Below the pieces are notes generated by a model, which was not told the DNA's origin, did not search any database, and saw nothing but the letters and a program-made list of their open reading frames with translations. Position numbers and translations under genes: made by a program. Source: Limimaricola sp027213785 (GTDB lineage Bacteria; Pseudomonadota; Alphaproteobacteria; Rhodobacterales; Rhodobacteraceae). Taken from it: 64,000 nucleotides of DNA. The first letter of the stretch is position 1. Every line of letters starts with the position of its first letter. Location of the stretch: assembly GCF_050847355.1 (NCBI RefSeq), contig NZ_CP193755.1, forward strand, positions 992,001-1,056,000, given 5' to 3'. This document shows, piece after piece, positions 24,105 through 32,289 of this stretch.

Positions 24105-25937
24105 ATGACAACTGACGATCACGGCAAGGGCGCGGATCAGGGCGGGACCGGTGACGGTTTGGCCACGGGCGCCAAGGCACGGCTGGAAGCCAATCTGACC
24201 CGGATCGAGGAGCTGACGCAGCGGCTCGTCGGCGCGATGGGGCAGGGGCGACAGGTGCCGCCCAGCCTGCAGGGGCCGAGCCACGACCTCTACATGAAGG
24301 CCGCCGGGACCTATTGGGCCGAGATGATGCGAGACCCGGCCCGGATGATGGAGCACCAGCTCGGCTACTGGGGCAAGACGCTCAGGCATTACGTCGAGGC
24401 GCAGCAGCAACTGGTGCCCGGCGCGGCCCCCGTGGCAAGCGACAAGAAGGGCGACCGCCGGTTTTCCAACCCGCTATGGGACACCCACCCCTGGTTCAAC
24501 TTCATCAAGCAGCAATATCTGACCAATGCCGAGGCGGTGCGGATGGCGATCGACTCGATCGAGGGTCTGGAGCCGCGCGAGAAGAAGCGGCTCGACTACT
24601 TCGCGACCCAGATCGTCGACATGTTCAGCCCGACCAACTTTCTCGCCACCAATCCCGACGCGTTGCAAAAGGCGCTCGAGACGGAAGGCCAGAGCCTGAT
24701 CGACGGGCTCGAGAACCTGGTCCGCGATCTCGAGGCCAACAAGGGCGACCTCGTCGTGACGCTGGCCGACGGCAATGCCTTCCGGGTGGGCGAGAACCTC
24801 GCCACCACGCCGGGCGAGGTGGTGTTTCGCAACCATCTGTTCGAACTGATCCAGTACGCGCCGCAGACCGAGGACGTGCATGAGACGCCGGTGGTGCTGT
24901 TCCCGCCATGGATCAACAAGTACTACATCCTCGATCTGAAGCCGCAGAACAGCCTGATCCGCCACGTCGTCGAGCAGGGCTACACGCTCTTCGTGGTGAG
25001 CTGGATCAACCCCGATCCGAGCTATGCCGAGATCGGCATGACCGACTATGTGGAAGATGGCTATCTTCAGGCGATCGAGACGGTGAAGGAGATCTGCGGC
25101 GTCAAGAAGGTCAACGCGGTGGGCTACTGCATCGCCGGGACCACGCTGAGCCTGACGCTGTCGGTGCTCAAGGCGCGCAAGGACAACTCGGTCAACTCGG
25201 CCACCTTCTTCACCACCCTTACCGATTTTTCGGATCAGGGCGAGGTGGGCGTGTTCCTCGACGACGACTTCGTCGACGGCATCGAAGCGGAGGCGCGCGA
25301 GGCGGGTGTGCTCGACAAGTTCTACATGTCGCGCACCTTCTCCTTCCTGCGCGCGCGCGACCTGATCTACCAGCCCGCGATCCGCAGCTACATGATGGGC
25401 GAGGCGCCCCCCGCCTTCGACCTGCTCTACTGGAACGGCGACGGCACCAACCTGCCGGCGCGCATGGCTGTCGAATATCTGCGCGGCCTGTGCCAGCAGG
25501 ACCTGTTCGCGACCGAGGGCTTCACCGTGGCCGGGCATCTGGCCAAGATCTCGGAAGTGACGGTGCCGGTCTTCGCGGTCGGATGCGAAAGCGACCACAT
25601 CGCGGCGTGGGATTCGAGCTGGCGCGGCATTCAGAAGATGGGCTCGAAGGACAAGACCTTCGTGCTGTCGGGTTCGGGCCATATCGCGGGCATCGTGAAC
25701 CCGCCTGCCAAGAAGAAATACGGCTACTGGACCAATGACAAACCGGCCAAGACGCCCGAGGAATGGCGCGCGGCCGCGACCAAGCACGAAGGGTCATGGT
25801 GGCCGGTCTGGATCGAATGGCTGAAGCCGCGATCGGGCGAACTGGTGCCAGCGCGTCAGCCCGGTTCCAAGGCGTATCCGGCGCTGGGCCCGGCTCCGGG
25901 GCGCTACGTAACGGGGGGCCGCCTCGCAGCCGAATAA
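24105..25937 (+). CDS. phaC: Class I polyhydroxyalkanoate synthase
   Basis: A 610-residue class I PHA synthase, which polymerises (R)-3-hydroxyacyl-CoA on the granule surface. The catalytic triad is visible as C342 in the lipase-box-like GYCIAG, D497 in GCESDHIAAW and H526 in GSGHIAG. The N-terminal PhaC_N domain has NPLWDTHPWFNFIKQQYL and LFPPWINKYYILDL. The length is normal for class I. ATG 24105 follows gcgggaggg. The gene is followed by phaP and phaR on the same strand, with separate regulatory sites in between, so phaP has its own promoter. Confidence 0.97.
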   Translation: MTTDDHGKGADQGGTGDGLATGAKARLEANLTRIEELTQRLVGAMGQGRQVPPSLQGPSHDLYMKAAGTYWAEMMRDPARMMEHQLGYWGKTLRHYVEAQQQLVPGAAPVASDKKGDRRFSNPLWDTHPWFNFIKQQYLTNAEAVRMAIDSIEGLEPREKKRLDYFATQIVDMFSPTNFLATNPDALQKALETEGQSLIDGLENLVRDLEANKGDLVVTLADGNAFRVGENLATTPGEVVFRNHLFELIQYAPQTEDVHETPVVLFPPWINKYYILDLKPQNSLIRHVVEQGYTLFVVSWINPDPSYAEIGMTDYVEDGYLQAIETVKEICGVKKVNAVGYCIAGTTLSLTLSVLKARKDNSVNSATFFTTLTDFSDQGEVGVFLDDDFVDGIEAEAREAGVLDKFYMSRTFSFLRARDLIYQPAIRSYMMGEAPPAFDLLYWNGDGTNLPARMAVEYLRGLCQQDLFATEGFTVAGHLAKISEVTVPVFAVGCESDHIAAWDSSWRGIQKMGSKDKTFVLSGSGHIAGIVNPPAKKKYGYWTNDKPAKTPEEWRAAATKHEGSWWPVWIEWLKPRSGELVPARQPGSKAYPALGPAPGRYVTGGRLAAE

Positions 25938-25968
25938 GGCGCTTCCTGCCCTTGGGGAAGTTTTTTGC

Positions 25969-26016
25969 TGCACCGCAGAAAAACATCTTGAAATGCTGCG
26001 GCGCAGCATTCATATT
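25969..26016 (+). promoter_or_regulatory. phaP promoter with two PhaR operators
   Basis: Two exact CTGC-N3-GCAG sites occur: CTGC-ACC-GCAG (25969-25979) and CTGC-GGC-GCAG (25996-26006). The second is the centre of a palindrome ATGCTGC-GGC-GCAGCAT (25993-26009). A likely promoter is TTGAAA (25988-25993), 17 bases, CATATT (26011-26016), so the palindrome fills the spacer exactly. PhaR bound there would block RNA polymerase. PhaR is known to leave such TGC-rich sites when it binds PHA granules, inducing phasin as polymer appears. Confidence 0.85.
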
Positions 26017-26079
26017 CAGCTCATGAGTTCGACAGAGCGGGGCCATGGTGCTGCCGCAGCGACCAGAAAGGGACTTCTG

Positions 26080-26544
26080 ATGGCCAACACGCAAGACTTC
26101 ACCGCGATCTTCAAAGACATGATGGGCTCCTTCCCCGTCGACACCAAGAACATGGAAGAGATGTTCAAGAACCAATCCGCGCTCGCCGAGAAGCTCTCCG
26201 CCGCCAATCTCGAAGCGGCGCAGAAATCGACCGAGCTTTCGGCCAAGTGGGCCCAGGACACGCTCGCCAAGTTCGGCGAAGTGACCCGCGCCAAGTCGGA
26301 GCCCGCCGATTACGCCAAGGCGATGAGCGACTTCGCCTCCTCCTCCGCCGAAGCCGCCTCCGAGCACATGGCCGCCTTCGCGGAAATCGCGAAGAAACTG
26401 CAGACCGAGACCCTCGAACTGATGCTCTCGGCTGGCAAGGACATGAGCGACGACATGACCGCTGCCGCCAAGAAGGCCGGCGCCGATGCTCAGGCCGCGA
26501 CTCGCAAGGCCTCTTCGCAGACCGCTCAGGCGGCCTCGAAGTAA
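26080..26544 (+). CDS. phaP: Phasin, PHA granule-coating protein
   Basis: A 154-residue amphipathic helical protein. KNMEEMFKNQSALAEKLSAANLEAAQKSTELSAKWAQ, SEPADYAKAMSDFASSSAEAASEH and an Ala/Lys-rich end (KKAGADAQAATRKASSQTAQAASK) are typical of alphaproteobacterial phasins, which cover PHA granules and set their size and number. ATG 26080 follows agaaaggga at 6-base spacing; upstream Met codons in frame have no ribosome site and overlap the promoter. Controlled by the PhaR sites described at 25969-26016 and closed by the terminator at 26577. Confidence 0.95.
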   Translation: MANTQDFTAIFKDMMGSFPVDTKNMEEMFKNQSALAEKLSAANLEAAQKSTELSAKWAQDTLAKFGEVTRAKSEPADYAKAMSDFASSSAEAASEHMAAFAEIAKKLQTETLELMLSAGKDMSDDMTAAAKKAGADAQAATRKASSQTAQAASK

Positions 26545-26576
26545 GCCGCACTGCGGCGCTCCTCCCACGCCGCGGC

Positions 26577-26611
26577 GGGCGGGCTGTCATCGACAGCCCG
26601 CCCTTTCTTTT
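26577..26611 (+). terminator. Rho-independent terminator of phaP
   Basis: A 12-bp stem gggcgggctgtc / gacagcccgccc with a 3-base loop is followed by tttcttttt. It separates phaP from phaR, so phaR needs its own promoter. Confidence 0.93.
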
Positions 26612-26635
26612 TGCGAAACACCGTCCTAGGCTTTG

Positions 26636-26646
26636 CTGCAGCGCAT
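26636..26646. promoter_or_regulatory. Putative PhaR autoregulatory site
   Basis: CTGC-AGC-GCAT matches the PhaR consensus at 7 of 8 fixed positions and lies 18 bp before the phaR start codon. PhaR is known to repress its own gene in Paracoccus; the site here fits that. Confidence 0.55.
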
Positions 26647-26664
26647 CATGCCGGGGGGAAAGAG

Positions 26665-27204
26665 ATGGCCGAAACCACGAAACCGCTTCTGATCAAGCGA
26701 TATGCCAGCCGGCGGCTCTACAACACCGAAACCAGCGACTACGTCACGCTCGAGGATATCGCCGGCTTCATCCGCGCGGGCCGCGAGGTGCAGATCGTCG
26801 ATCTCAAATCCGGCGACGACCTGACCCGCCAATACCTGCTGCAGATCATCGCAGAACACGAAAGCCGGGGCGAAAGCGTGCTGCCCGTCGATGTGCTGAC
26901 GGATCTGGTGCGCAGCTATACCAGCCAGGCCAGCTCCGTGGTGCCGCAGTTCCTCGCCGCCTCGTTCGAGATGCTGCGCGACGGGCAGTCGAAGCTCATG
27001 GAGAACATGACCAAGGTTTCGCCAATGGGGCAGATGCCCGGCTTCGAGGCGATGCGCGCGCAGCAGCAGGCCTTCTTCAAGGCGATGACGGGGGGCATGA
27101 TGGGCTCCACCGGGCCCAAGCCGGAAAAGGAAGACGACAACCTCGACGACATCAAGAAGCAGCTTGCCGAGCTGCAGTCCAAGCTTTCGAAGATGGGTAA
27201 GTAG
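26665..27204 (+). CDS. phaR: PHA synthesis repressor PhaR
   Basis: A 179-residue repressor of phasin and PHA genes that also binds the polymer. The N-terminal DNA-binding domain KRYASRRLYNTETSDYVTLEDIAGFIRAG is diagnostic, followed by the PHB accumulation regulatory domain (DLTRQYLLQIIAEHE, FLAASFEMLRDGQ) and a Met/Gly-rich then charged coiled-coil end (DDIKKQLAELQSKLSKMGK). ATG 26665 has ggggggaaag upstream. Its predicted targets in this window are at 24073, 25969, 25996 and 26636. Between phaR and the next gene (27205-27379) a short hairpin tcggggt/accccga is seen but no T run. Confidence 0.96.
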   Translation: MAETTKPLLIKRYASRRLYNTETSDYVTLEDIAGFIRAGREVQIVDLKSGDDLTRQYLLQIIAEHESRGESVLPVDVLTDLVRSYTSQASSVVPQFLAASFEMLRDGQSKLMENMTKVSPMGQMPGFEAMRAQQQAFFKAMTGGMMGSTGPKPEKEDDNLDDIKKQLAELQSKLSKMGK

Positions 27205-27379
27205 CGTAGCGGTCGGGGTAAGGCGAGGATCACCCCGAGCAATGCACTCGCATCCTCCCGGCGGCGCGCCCTTGGCCGCGCGACGGGGCAGGTGACCCAC
27301 TTGCATGGCGTACCGCGATGCAGCGCCACGCGCCCGATCATGATAGGATAGGGCGAGGGAGATCGTGGAGGGGTGCGCC

Positions 27380-28174
27380 ATGGACGGGATTGTCGCGCGG
27401 GCCGAAGCCGAGGCCTACGAGTTGTTCATGGGGCGCTGGAGTCGCCCCGTCGCTGATCGGTTCCTGGATTGGCTCAAGGCGCCCACCGGAGGCGACTGGA
27501 TTGATATCGGTGCCGGAACCGGCGTCCTGACCGCCGCGATCCTCGAACGCTCGGCGCCGCGGCACCTGCTTGCGGTCGAGGAGTCGGAGAGCTTCGTCGC
27601 GCATCTGCAACATCGCTTCTCCGACGCCCGCCTCAGCATCGAGCATGGCGACGCGCTCCAACTGCCATTGCCGGAGGAGAGCCGCGACGTCGCCGTGGCC
27701 GGGCTCTTCGTCAATTTCGCAACTTCGATGGAAGCGGCGCTGGCCGAGATGCGCCGCGTGCTGCGCCCCGGCGGCCTGCTGGGGTTCTATGTTTGGGACT
27801 ATCCCTCTGGCGGCATGGGCATGCTGGATGAGTTCTGGCAGGCGGCCAGGTCCATCGACCCGGAGGCGGTGCGGTCCTCCGAACGGCACCGCTTTGCCGA
27901 TTGCGACTTTGCCGGTCTTGAGCGGGCCTGTCGCGCCGTGGGGTTGGAGCCGGCGATAGGGCAGATCGACACGATGAGCGAGCACGAGGATTTCGAGGCC
28001 TATTGGCGTCCCTTCACCCAGGCCCCCAGCACGGCGAAGCGGTACCTCGACGGTCTCGACCCCGATGCCCGGGCGCGGCTGCGCGGCGCGTTGGCGCAGC
28101 GGCTCGACCATGGCGGACCGATCCGCCTGCCGGCGCGGGCCTGGTGCGTGAAGGCGCAGCTGCCGGACAAATAG
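27380..28174 (+). CDS. Class I SAM-dependent methyltransferase
   Basis: A 264-residue methyltransferase of the UbiE/Coq5-like class I type, substrate unknown. WIDIGAGTGVLTAAIL is motif I (SAM binding), IEHGDALQLPLPEESRDVAVAG covers the motif II acidic region, and LRPGGLLGFYVWDYPSGGMGML the motif III strand. The C-terminal part (EAYWRPFTQAPSTAKRYL) may shape the substrate site. ATG 27380 is chosen because ggagggg lies 7 bases upstream; the GTG at 27365 is inside that area. It converges on the Bax-inhibitor gene. Confidence 0.85.
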   Translation: MDGIVARAEAEAYELFMGRWSRPVADRFLDWLKAPTGGDWIDIGAGTGVLTAAILERSAPRHLLAVEESESFVAHLQHRFSDARLSIEHGDALQLPLPEESRDVAVAGLFVNFATSMEAALAEMRRVLRPGGLLGFYVWDYPSGGMGMLDEFWQAARSIDPEAVRSSERHRFADCDFAGLERACRAVGLEPAIGQIDTMSEHEDFEAYWRPFTQAPSTAKRYLDGLDPDARARLRGALAQRLDHGGPIRLPARAWCVKAQLPDK

Positions 28175-28184
28175 CCCCACATGG

Positions 28185-28211
28185 AAAAAGGGCCGGCGTT
28201 GCCGCCGACCC
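28185..28211 (-). terminator. Rho-independent terminator of the Bax inhibitor-1 gene
   Basis: On the minus strand GGGTCGGCG-GCAA-CGCCGGCCC (one T-G wobble, GNRA-type tetraloop) is followed by TTTTT, 28 bp after the stop codon at 28239. Confidence 0.88.
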
Positions 28212-28238
28212 CTGGACCAATGTCGTCTGTCACGAAGC

Positions 28239-29015
28239 TTATTCGCGATTGCCGAAAAGCTGCAGCAGGAACATGAACATGTTGATGAAGTCGAGGTAGA
28301 GCTGCAGCGCGCCCATGATGGCGGCCTTGCCCAGCCACTCGCTGTCACCGTGGGCCGCATGGCTCACGTAGATGTTCTTGATGTTCTGCGTGTCATAGGC
28401 GGTCAGTCCGGCGAAGATCAGCACGCCCAGCACCGAGATCGCGAAGGCCACCGCCGAGGAGGCGAGGAAGATGTTCACGATCGAGGCCACGATCAGGCCG
28501 ATCACGCCCATGATCAGGAAGGTGCCGAAACCTGACAGGTCCTTCTTCGTGGTATAGCCGTAAAGCGACAGCCCCGCGAAGGCGATGGCGGTGATCAGAA
28601 ACACCTGAATGATTGAGACGCCGGTGAAGATGAGGAAGATCGAGCTGAGCGACAGGCCCATCACCGCGGCGAAGGCGTAGAAGACGACCTGCGCGGTGGC
28701 GGCCGACATGCGGTTCATGCCGGCGGAGAAGCCGAAGACGAACAGCAGCGGCGCGAACATGATCAGCCATTTCAGCGGCGAAGCATAGATCGCGGCGCCG
28801 AAGCTGGTCAGATACTTGCCAGTGCCGATCTGCGCGGCCGCGAGCGCCGGGTCGGTCGTGGTCGCCAGGCCCGAAATAGCCCATGCCGCCGCGGCGGTGA
28901 TCAGCATGCCCACGGACATCGTGCCGTAGACCTTGTTCATGTGGGCGCGAAGCCCTTCGTCGATCCGAGCGGAGCGGGCCCCGGCCGTCGCGCGGATCGT
29001 ATTGAATTCAGCCAT
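28239..29015 (-). CDS. Bax inhibitor-1/YccA family membrane protein
   Basis: A 258-residue integral membrane protein with seven predicted helices. HMNKVYGTMSVGMLITAAAAW, SPLKWLIMFAPLLFVFGFS and the C-terminal ALQLYLDFINMFMFLLQLFGNRE are typical of the BI-1 (YccA/YbhL) family, which form pH-sensitive calcium leak channels or interact with membrane proteases. The two conserved Asp residues of the pore region are present in TAYDTQ and LYLDF. ATG 29015 follows ggaggtct. It is a single-gene transcript closed by the terminator at 28185. Confidence 0.92.
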   Translation of the reverse strand: MAEFNTIRATAGARSARIDEGLRAHMNKVYGTMSVGMLITAAAAWAISGLATTTDPALAAAQIGTGKYLTSFGAAIYASPLKWLIMFAPLLFVFGFSAGMNRMSAATAQVVFYAFAAVMGLSLSSIFLIFTGVSIIQVFLITAIAFAGLSLYGYTTKKDLSGFGTFLIMGVIGLIVASIVNIFLASSAVAFAISVLGVLIFAGLTAYDTQNIKNIYVSHAAHGDSEWLGKAAIMGALQLYLDFINMFMFLLQLFGNRE

Positions 29016-29492
29016 TGAGACCTCCGGTCAGAAGAAAAACTGCTCGGTTCCGATATTGGGGATTGGGCGGCGCTTTTCAAGCCTGACGCCGTTGGCGCCG
29101 CCGGGTGGTAGCAAGGCTCGAAGGCCAGGGATCGCGGCGCCGATGAGCGTCCGGAAGTGCGGGAACGAGCCTCGTAGCAGACTGCTTTCCGGGTCCGTTT
29201 GGCAGCCCCTGATCGTCAGCGCCCGGTTCAAGACAGGTTCATGGACCGATCCCGCGCTGTTCAGCCACGATTCGCCAAAGGAAACACGGGTTTGCTCTGC
29301 GGTCCTGACCTTCCGGACAGTTTCACTGTCCATTTGACCCGGGTCATGACCAAAAAGCCATGATGACCTTTGCAACCGATGCGTGTCTAAATGGATATAT
29401 ACTGATGGGCATGCGTGCCCGAAAAACATTTGCAACGCGCAGCGTCCGGTCGAGTACCGCATTTGGGCGCAGAAGGTTAAGAAGGACAGCCG
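29016..29492. promoter_or_regulatory. Intergenic region with overlapping palindromes before an XRE regulator gene
   Basis: No gene is seen in these 477 bp; frames crossing it lack family resemblance. Notable are two overlapping perfect palindromes, TGACCCGGGTCA (29335-29346) and GGTCATGACC (29342-29351), made of three TGACC/GGTCA half-sites. They lie about 140 bp before the XRE start codon and are followed by an AT-rich stretch (29391-29403, atggatatatact) that could hold a -10 box. They may bind the XRE protein or another dimeric regulator. Confidence 0.4.
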
Positions 29493-29861
29493 ATGAAGCA
29501 TCCCGTTGACGTCCATGTTGGCAAGCGCATCCGTCATCGCCGTTGGATGAATGGCACGACCCAGCAGCAGCTGGCCGAAAAGGTCGGCATCAAGTTCCAG
29601 CAGATCCAGAAATACGAAACCGGCATGAACCGCGTCAGCGCCTCGCGTCTGTGGGACATCGCCCACGCGCTCGGCGTGCCGGTGTCCTTTTTCTTCGAGG
29701 GCATGGACGCGGCGGAGCCCGAGGCCCGGCCCGGCGACATGCCCGGCGACGTGATGGCCGACCGCGAGGCGCTGGAACTGCTGCGGTCCTATTACGCGAT
29801 CCCCGAACAGCAGCGCCGCCGCCTGTTCGACCTGGCCCGCGTGCTGAGCGACGCCGCCTGA
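29493..29861 (+). CDS. XRE-family transcriptional regulator
   Basis: A 122-residue regulator with an N-terminal Cro/C1-type helix-turn-helix (HVGKRIRHRRWMNGTTQQQLAEKVGIKFQQIQKYETG), then ASRLWDIAHALGVPVSFFFEG, and a short C-terminal region (EALELLRSYYAIPEQQRRRLFDLARVLSD) conserved in alphaproteobacterial members. The targets are unknown. ATG 29493 follows agaagga at good spacing. The next gene (hisN-type phosphatase) begins 101 bp later after a strong hairpin (29885-29915 area, without T run), so cotranscription is uncertain. Confidence 0.88.
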   Translation: MKHPVDVHVGKRIRHRRWMNGTTQQQLAEKVGIKFQQIQKYETGMNRVSASRLWDIAHALGVPVSFFFEGMDAAEPEARPGDMPGDVMADREALELLRSYYAIPEQQRRRLFDLARVLSDAA

Positions 29862-29962
29862 AAGCACCCGTCGGAGGACGGTCCCCGGTCTTGACCGGGG
29901 CGCCGTCCGCGCGCTACCGCCGCCATCGGGCGGCCGATCCGTCCGAGCAGGATGGGCGCTAC

Positions 29963-30775
29963 ATGACCGGCACATACTCCCCCGATCTCATCCGCGACAT
30001 CGTGGCCACGGCCCATGCCTTGGCCGATGCCGCGCGGCCCGAGACGCTGCGCCACTTCCGGCAGGGCATCGGCGTCGATGACAAGACCGGCGACGGGGTC
30101 GGTTTCGACCCGGTCACCGAGGCCGACCGCGCGGCCGAACGCACGATGCGGGCGATATTGGCGCAGCGACGTCCCGAGGACGCGATCCTCGGCGAGGAAT
30201 ACGGCGCAGAACCCGGAACCAGCGGGCTGACCTGGGTGCTCGACCCGATCGACGGCACCCGCGCCTATATTGCCGGGACCCCCACATGGGGCGTTCTGAT
30301 CTCGGTTCGCGACGAGAACGGGCCGATCTTCGGAGTGATCGACCAGCCCTATATTGGCGAACGTTTCGAGGGGGGCTTGGGCATCGCGCGTCTTGACGGG
30401 CCGCTGGGGGAAAGTCGTCTTGCGACGGGTGCGTCCCGCGCGCTTTCCGAAGCGATCGTGATGACCACCTTTCCCGAAGTCGGCAGTCCGGCCGAACAGG
30501 CGGGCTTCGAAGCCGTGAGCCGGAAGGCCCGGCTGACGCGCTATGGCATGGATTGCTACGCCTATGCGCTGGTGGCACTGGGGCAGGTCGACCTCGTGAT
30601 CGAGGCGGGGCTCAACAGCTATGACATCTGCGCCCCCATCGCCGTGATCGAGGCCGCCGGTGGCGTAGTCACCAACTGGCAGGGCGGCCCGGCGCATGAG
30701 GGCGGGCGCGTCATTGCCGCCGCCAATGCGGGCATTCACGCCGAGGCGCTGGAACTGCTGCGCCAAATCTGCTGA
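29963..30775 (+). CDS. hisN: HisN-type histidinol-phosphatase (inositol monophosphatase fold)
   Basis: A 270-residue Mg-dependent phosphatase. GEEYG (residues 77-81) and VLDPIDGTRAYIAGTPTWG (DPIDGTR at 94-100) are followed by IFGVIDQPYIGERFEG and NSYDICAPIAVIEAAGG. That combination, especially the AYIAG-P-WG and DQP...ER stretch, is characteristic of the HisN histidinol-phosphatases of Actinobacteria, alphaproteobacteria and plants, which catalyse the second-last step of histidine synthesis. No other his gene is near. ATG 29963 is the only Met in a suitable place; the frame runs back into the XRE gene without meaning. Confidence 0.85.
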   Translation: MTGTYSPDLIRDIVATAHALADAARPETLRHFRQGIGVDDKTGDGVGFDPVTEADRAAERTMRAILAQRRPEDAILGEEYGAEPGTSGLTWVLDPIDGTRAYIAGTPTWGVLISVRDENGPIFGVIDQPYIGERFEGGLGIARLDGPLGESRLATGASRALSEAIVMTTFPEVGSPAEQAGFEAVSRKARLTRYGMDCYAYALVALGQVDLVIEAGLNSYDICAPIAVIEAAGGVVTNWQGGPAHEGGRVIAAANAGIHAEALELLRQIC

Positions 30776-30890
30776 GCGGCGCGCGGCTGGCAATGGCAGG
30801 ATTTGCGTATTTCAGGAACAAAGTCATCAGGCCGCTGCGCACCGTGGCAAAGCTGATCTCGCCTCGACGCGCAGCTTTCCGAAACGGGGA

Positions 30891-32180
30891 CTAGCCCTTC
30901 ATGCGCTGGCCCGCCACATAGGTGGCCGCGATCGCACGGTCGTCCCCCATCATGATCGTCGGGAACAGGGCCTCCCAGATGTCCGAGGCCAGCGCCGAGC
31001 GCTGGGCGATTCCGGGGGTCGAGGCGAGATCCAGCACGATCATGTCGGCAGCCGCGCCGGGTGCGAGGCGGCCGATTTCGCCTGCGGCATGCAGCACCTT
31101 GGCCGAGCCTTCGGTGGCGAGCCACAGGAGCTGCGCGGGGTGGATCGGGTTGCGCCTGAGCTGGCCCAGCTCATAGGCGGCACTCATTACCCGCAGCATC
31201 GAGAAGGACGAGCCGCCACCCGTATCCGAGGCCAGCCCGATCCGCTGCCCCTCGGCCACCCGCGCGGCCATGTCGAAGATGCCCGAGCCGATGAAGGTGT
31301 TCGATGTCGGGCAGTGCACGAGCCCGGCCCCGACCTCGCGCAGGCGGTCCGCCTCGCGCGGCTCCAGATGGATGGCGTGGCCGTAGAGACCGCGTTCGCC
31401 CAAGAGGCCATGCGCCTCGTAGGTGTCGAGATAGTCGCGCGCCTCCGGGTACAGGCCCTTCACCCATTCGATCTCGTCCACCTGCTCGGATAGGTGCGTC
31501 TGCATCAGGCAGGACGGATGTTCGGCCCAGAGCGCGCCCAGCGCGTCGAGCTGCTCCGGCGTCGAGGTGGGCGAAAAGCGCGGCGTGATGACATAGCGGG
31601 CGCGGCCCTTGTCGTGCCAGCGCGCGATCAGCGCCTTGCTGTCGTCATGTGCGCTCTGCGCCGTGTCTCGCAAGAAATCGGGCGCGTTGCGGTCCATGCA
31701 GGTCTTGCCCGCGAAGGCCGCCATGCCGCGCGCCTCGGCCGCCTCGAAGAAGGCATCGACGCTGCCGGGATGGATCGTGCAGAAGCTCGTGAGCGTCGTG
31801 GTGCCGTTGGCGATGGCGAGGTCGAGCGTACGGCCCGCGACCTCGTCGGCATAGGCGCGGTCGGCGAACTTGCCTTCCTCGGGAAAGGTGTAGCTGTTGA
31901 GCCAGTCGATCAACCGCTTGCCCCAGCTCGCGATCATCGCGGTCTGGGGGTAATGCATATGCGCATCGACGAAGCCCGGCAGGATCAGCCCCTCGCCGTG
32001 ATCGATCACCTCCACGCCGCCATGTCGCGCCCGCAGCGCGTCGGCCTCGCCGGTGGCGACGACCCGGCCACCCTCGACCAGCACCGCGCCGCGGCTTGAA
32101 TGGGTGGCGGCGGCGGGGCCTTCGATGAAGGGATCGCCGGTGAAGTTCAGGGTCTGGCCCAGGTGCAATGTCTGTGTCAT
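30891..32180 (-). CDS. guaD: Guanine deaminase
   Basis: A 429-residue amidohydrolase that converts guanine to xanthine and ammonia in purine salvage and breakdown. The N-terminal metal motif FVDAHMHYPQT gives H74 and H76. CTIHPGSVDAFFEAA, CMDRNAPDFLRD, THLSEQVDEIEWVKGLYP and LASDTGGGSSFSML are typical of bacterial GuaD, and the active-site regions are all intact. ATG 32180 (MTQTLHLG) fits the family; the open frame continues upstream without meaning. It diverges from mgtE; the 109 bp between them should hold both promoters. Between its 3' end and hisN (30776-30890) there is no gene. Confidence 0.92.
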   Translation of the reverse strand: MTQTLHLGQTLNFTGDPFIEGPAAATHSSRGAVLVEGGRVVATGEADALRARHGGVEVIDHGEGLILPGFVDAHMHYPQTAMIASWGKRLIDWLNSYTFPEEGKFADRAYADEVAGRTLDLAIANGTTTLTSFCTIHPGSVDAFFEAAEARGMAAFAGKTCMDRNAPDFLRDTAQSAHDDSKALIARWHDKGRARYVITPRFSPTSTPEQLDALGALWAEHPSCLMQTHLSEQVDEIEWVKGLYPEARDYLDTYEAHGLLGERGLYGHAIHLEPREADRLREVGAGLVHCPTSNTFIGSGIFDMAARVAEGQRIGLASDTGGGSSFSMLRVMSAAYELGQLRRNPIHPAQLLWLATEGSAKVLHAAGEIGRLAPGAAADMIVLDLASTPGIAQRSALASDIWEALFPTIMMGDDRAIAATYVAGQRMKG

Positions 32181-32289
32181 GGGCGAAGGATAGGAGCGGC
32201 GCGCGCGCAGGTAAATCGGCCGGTGCCCTGCGCTCCGGTTGCCGTTGCGCGAACATCCATTATGGTCCGCGCCAACACCGGGAGATGTC

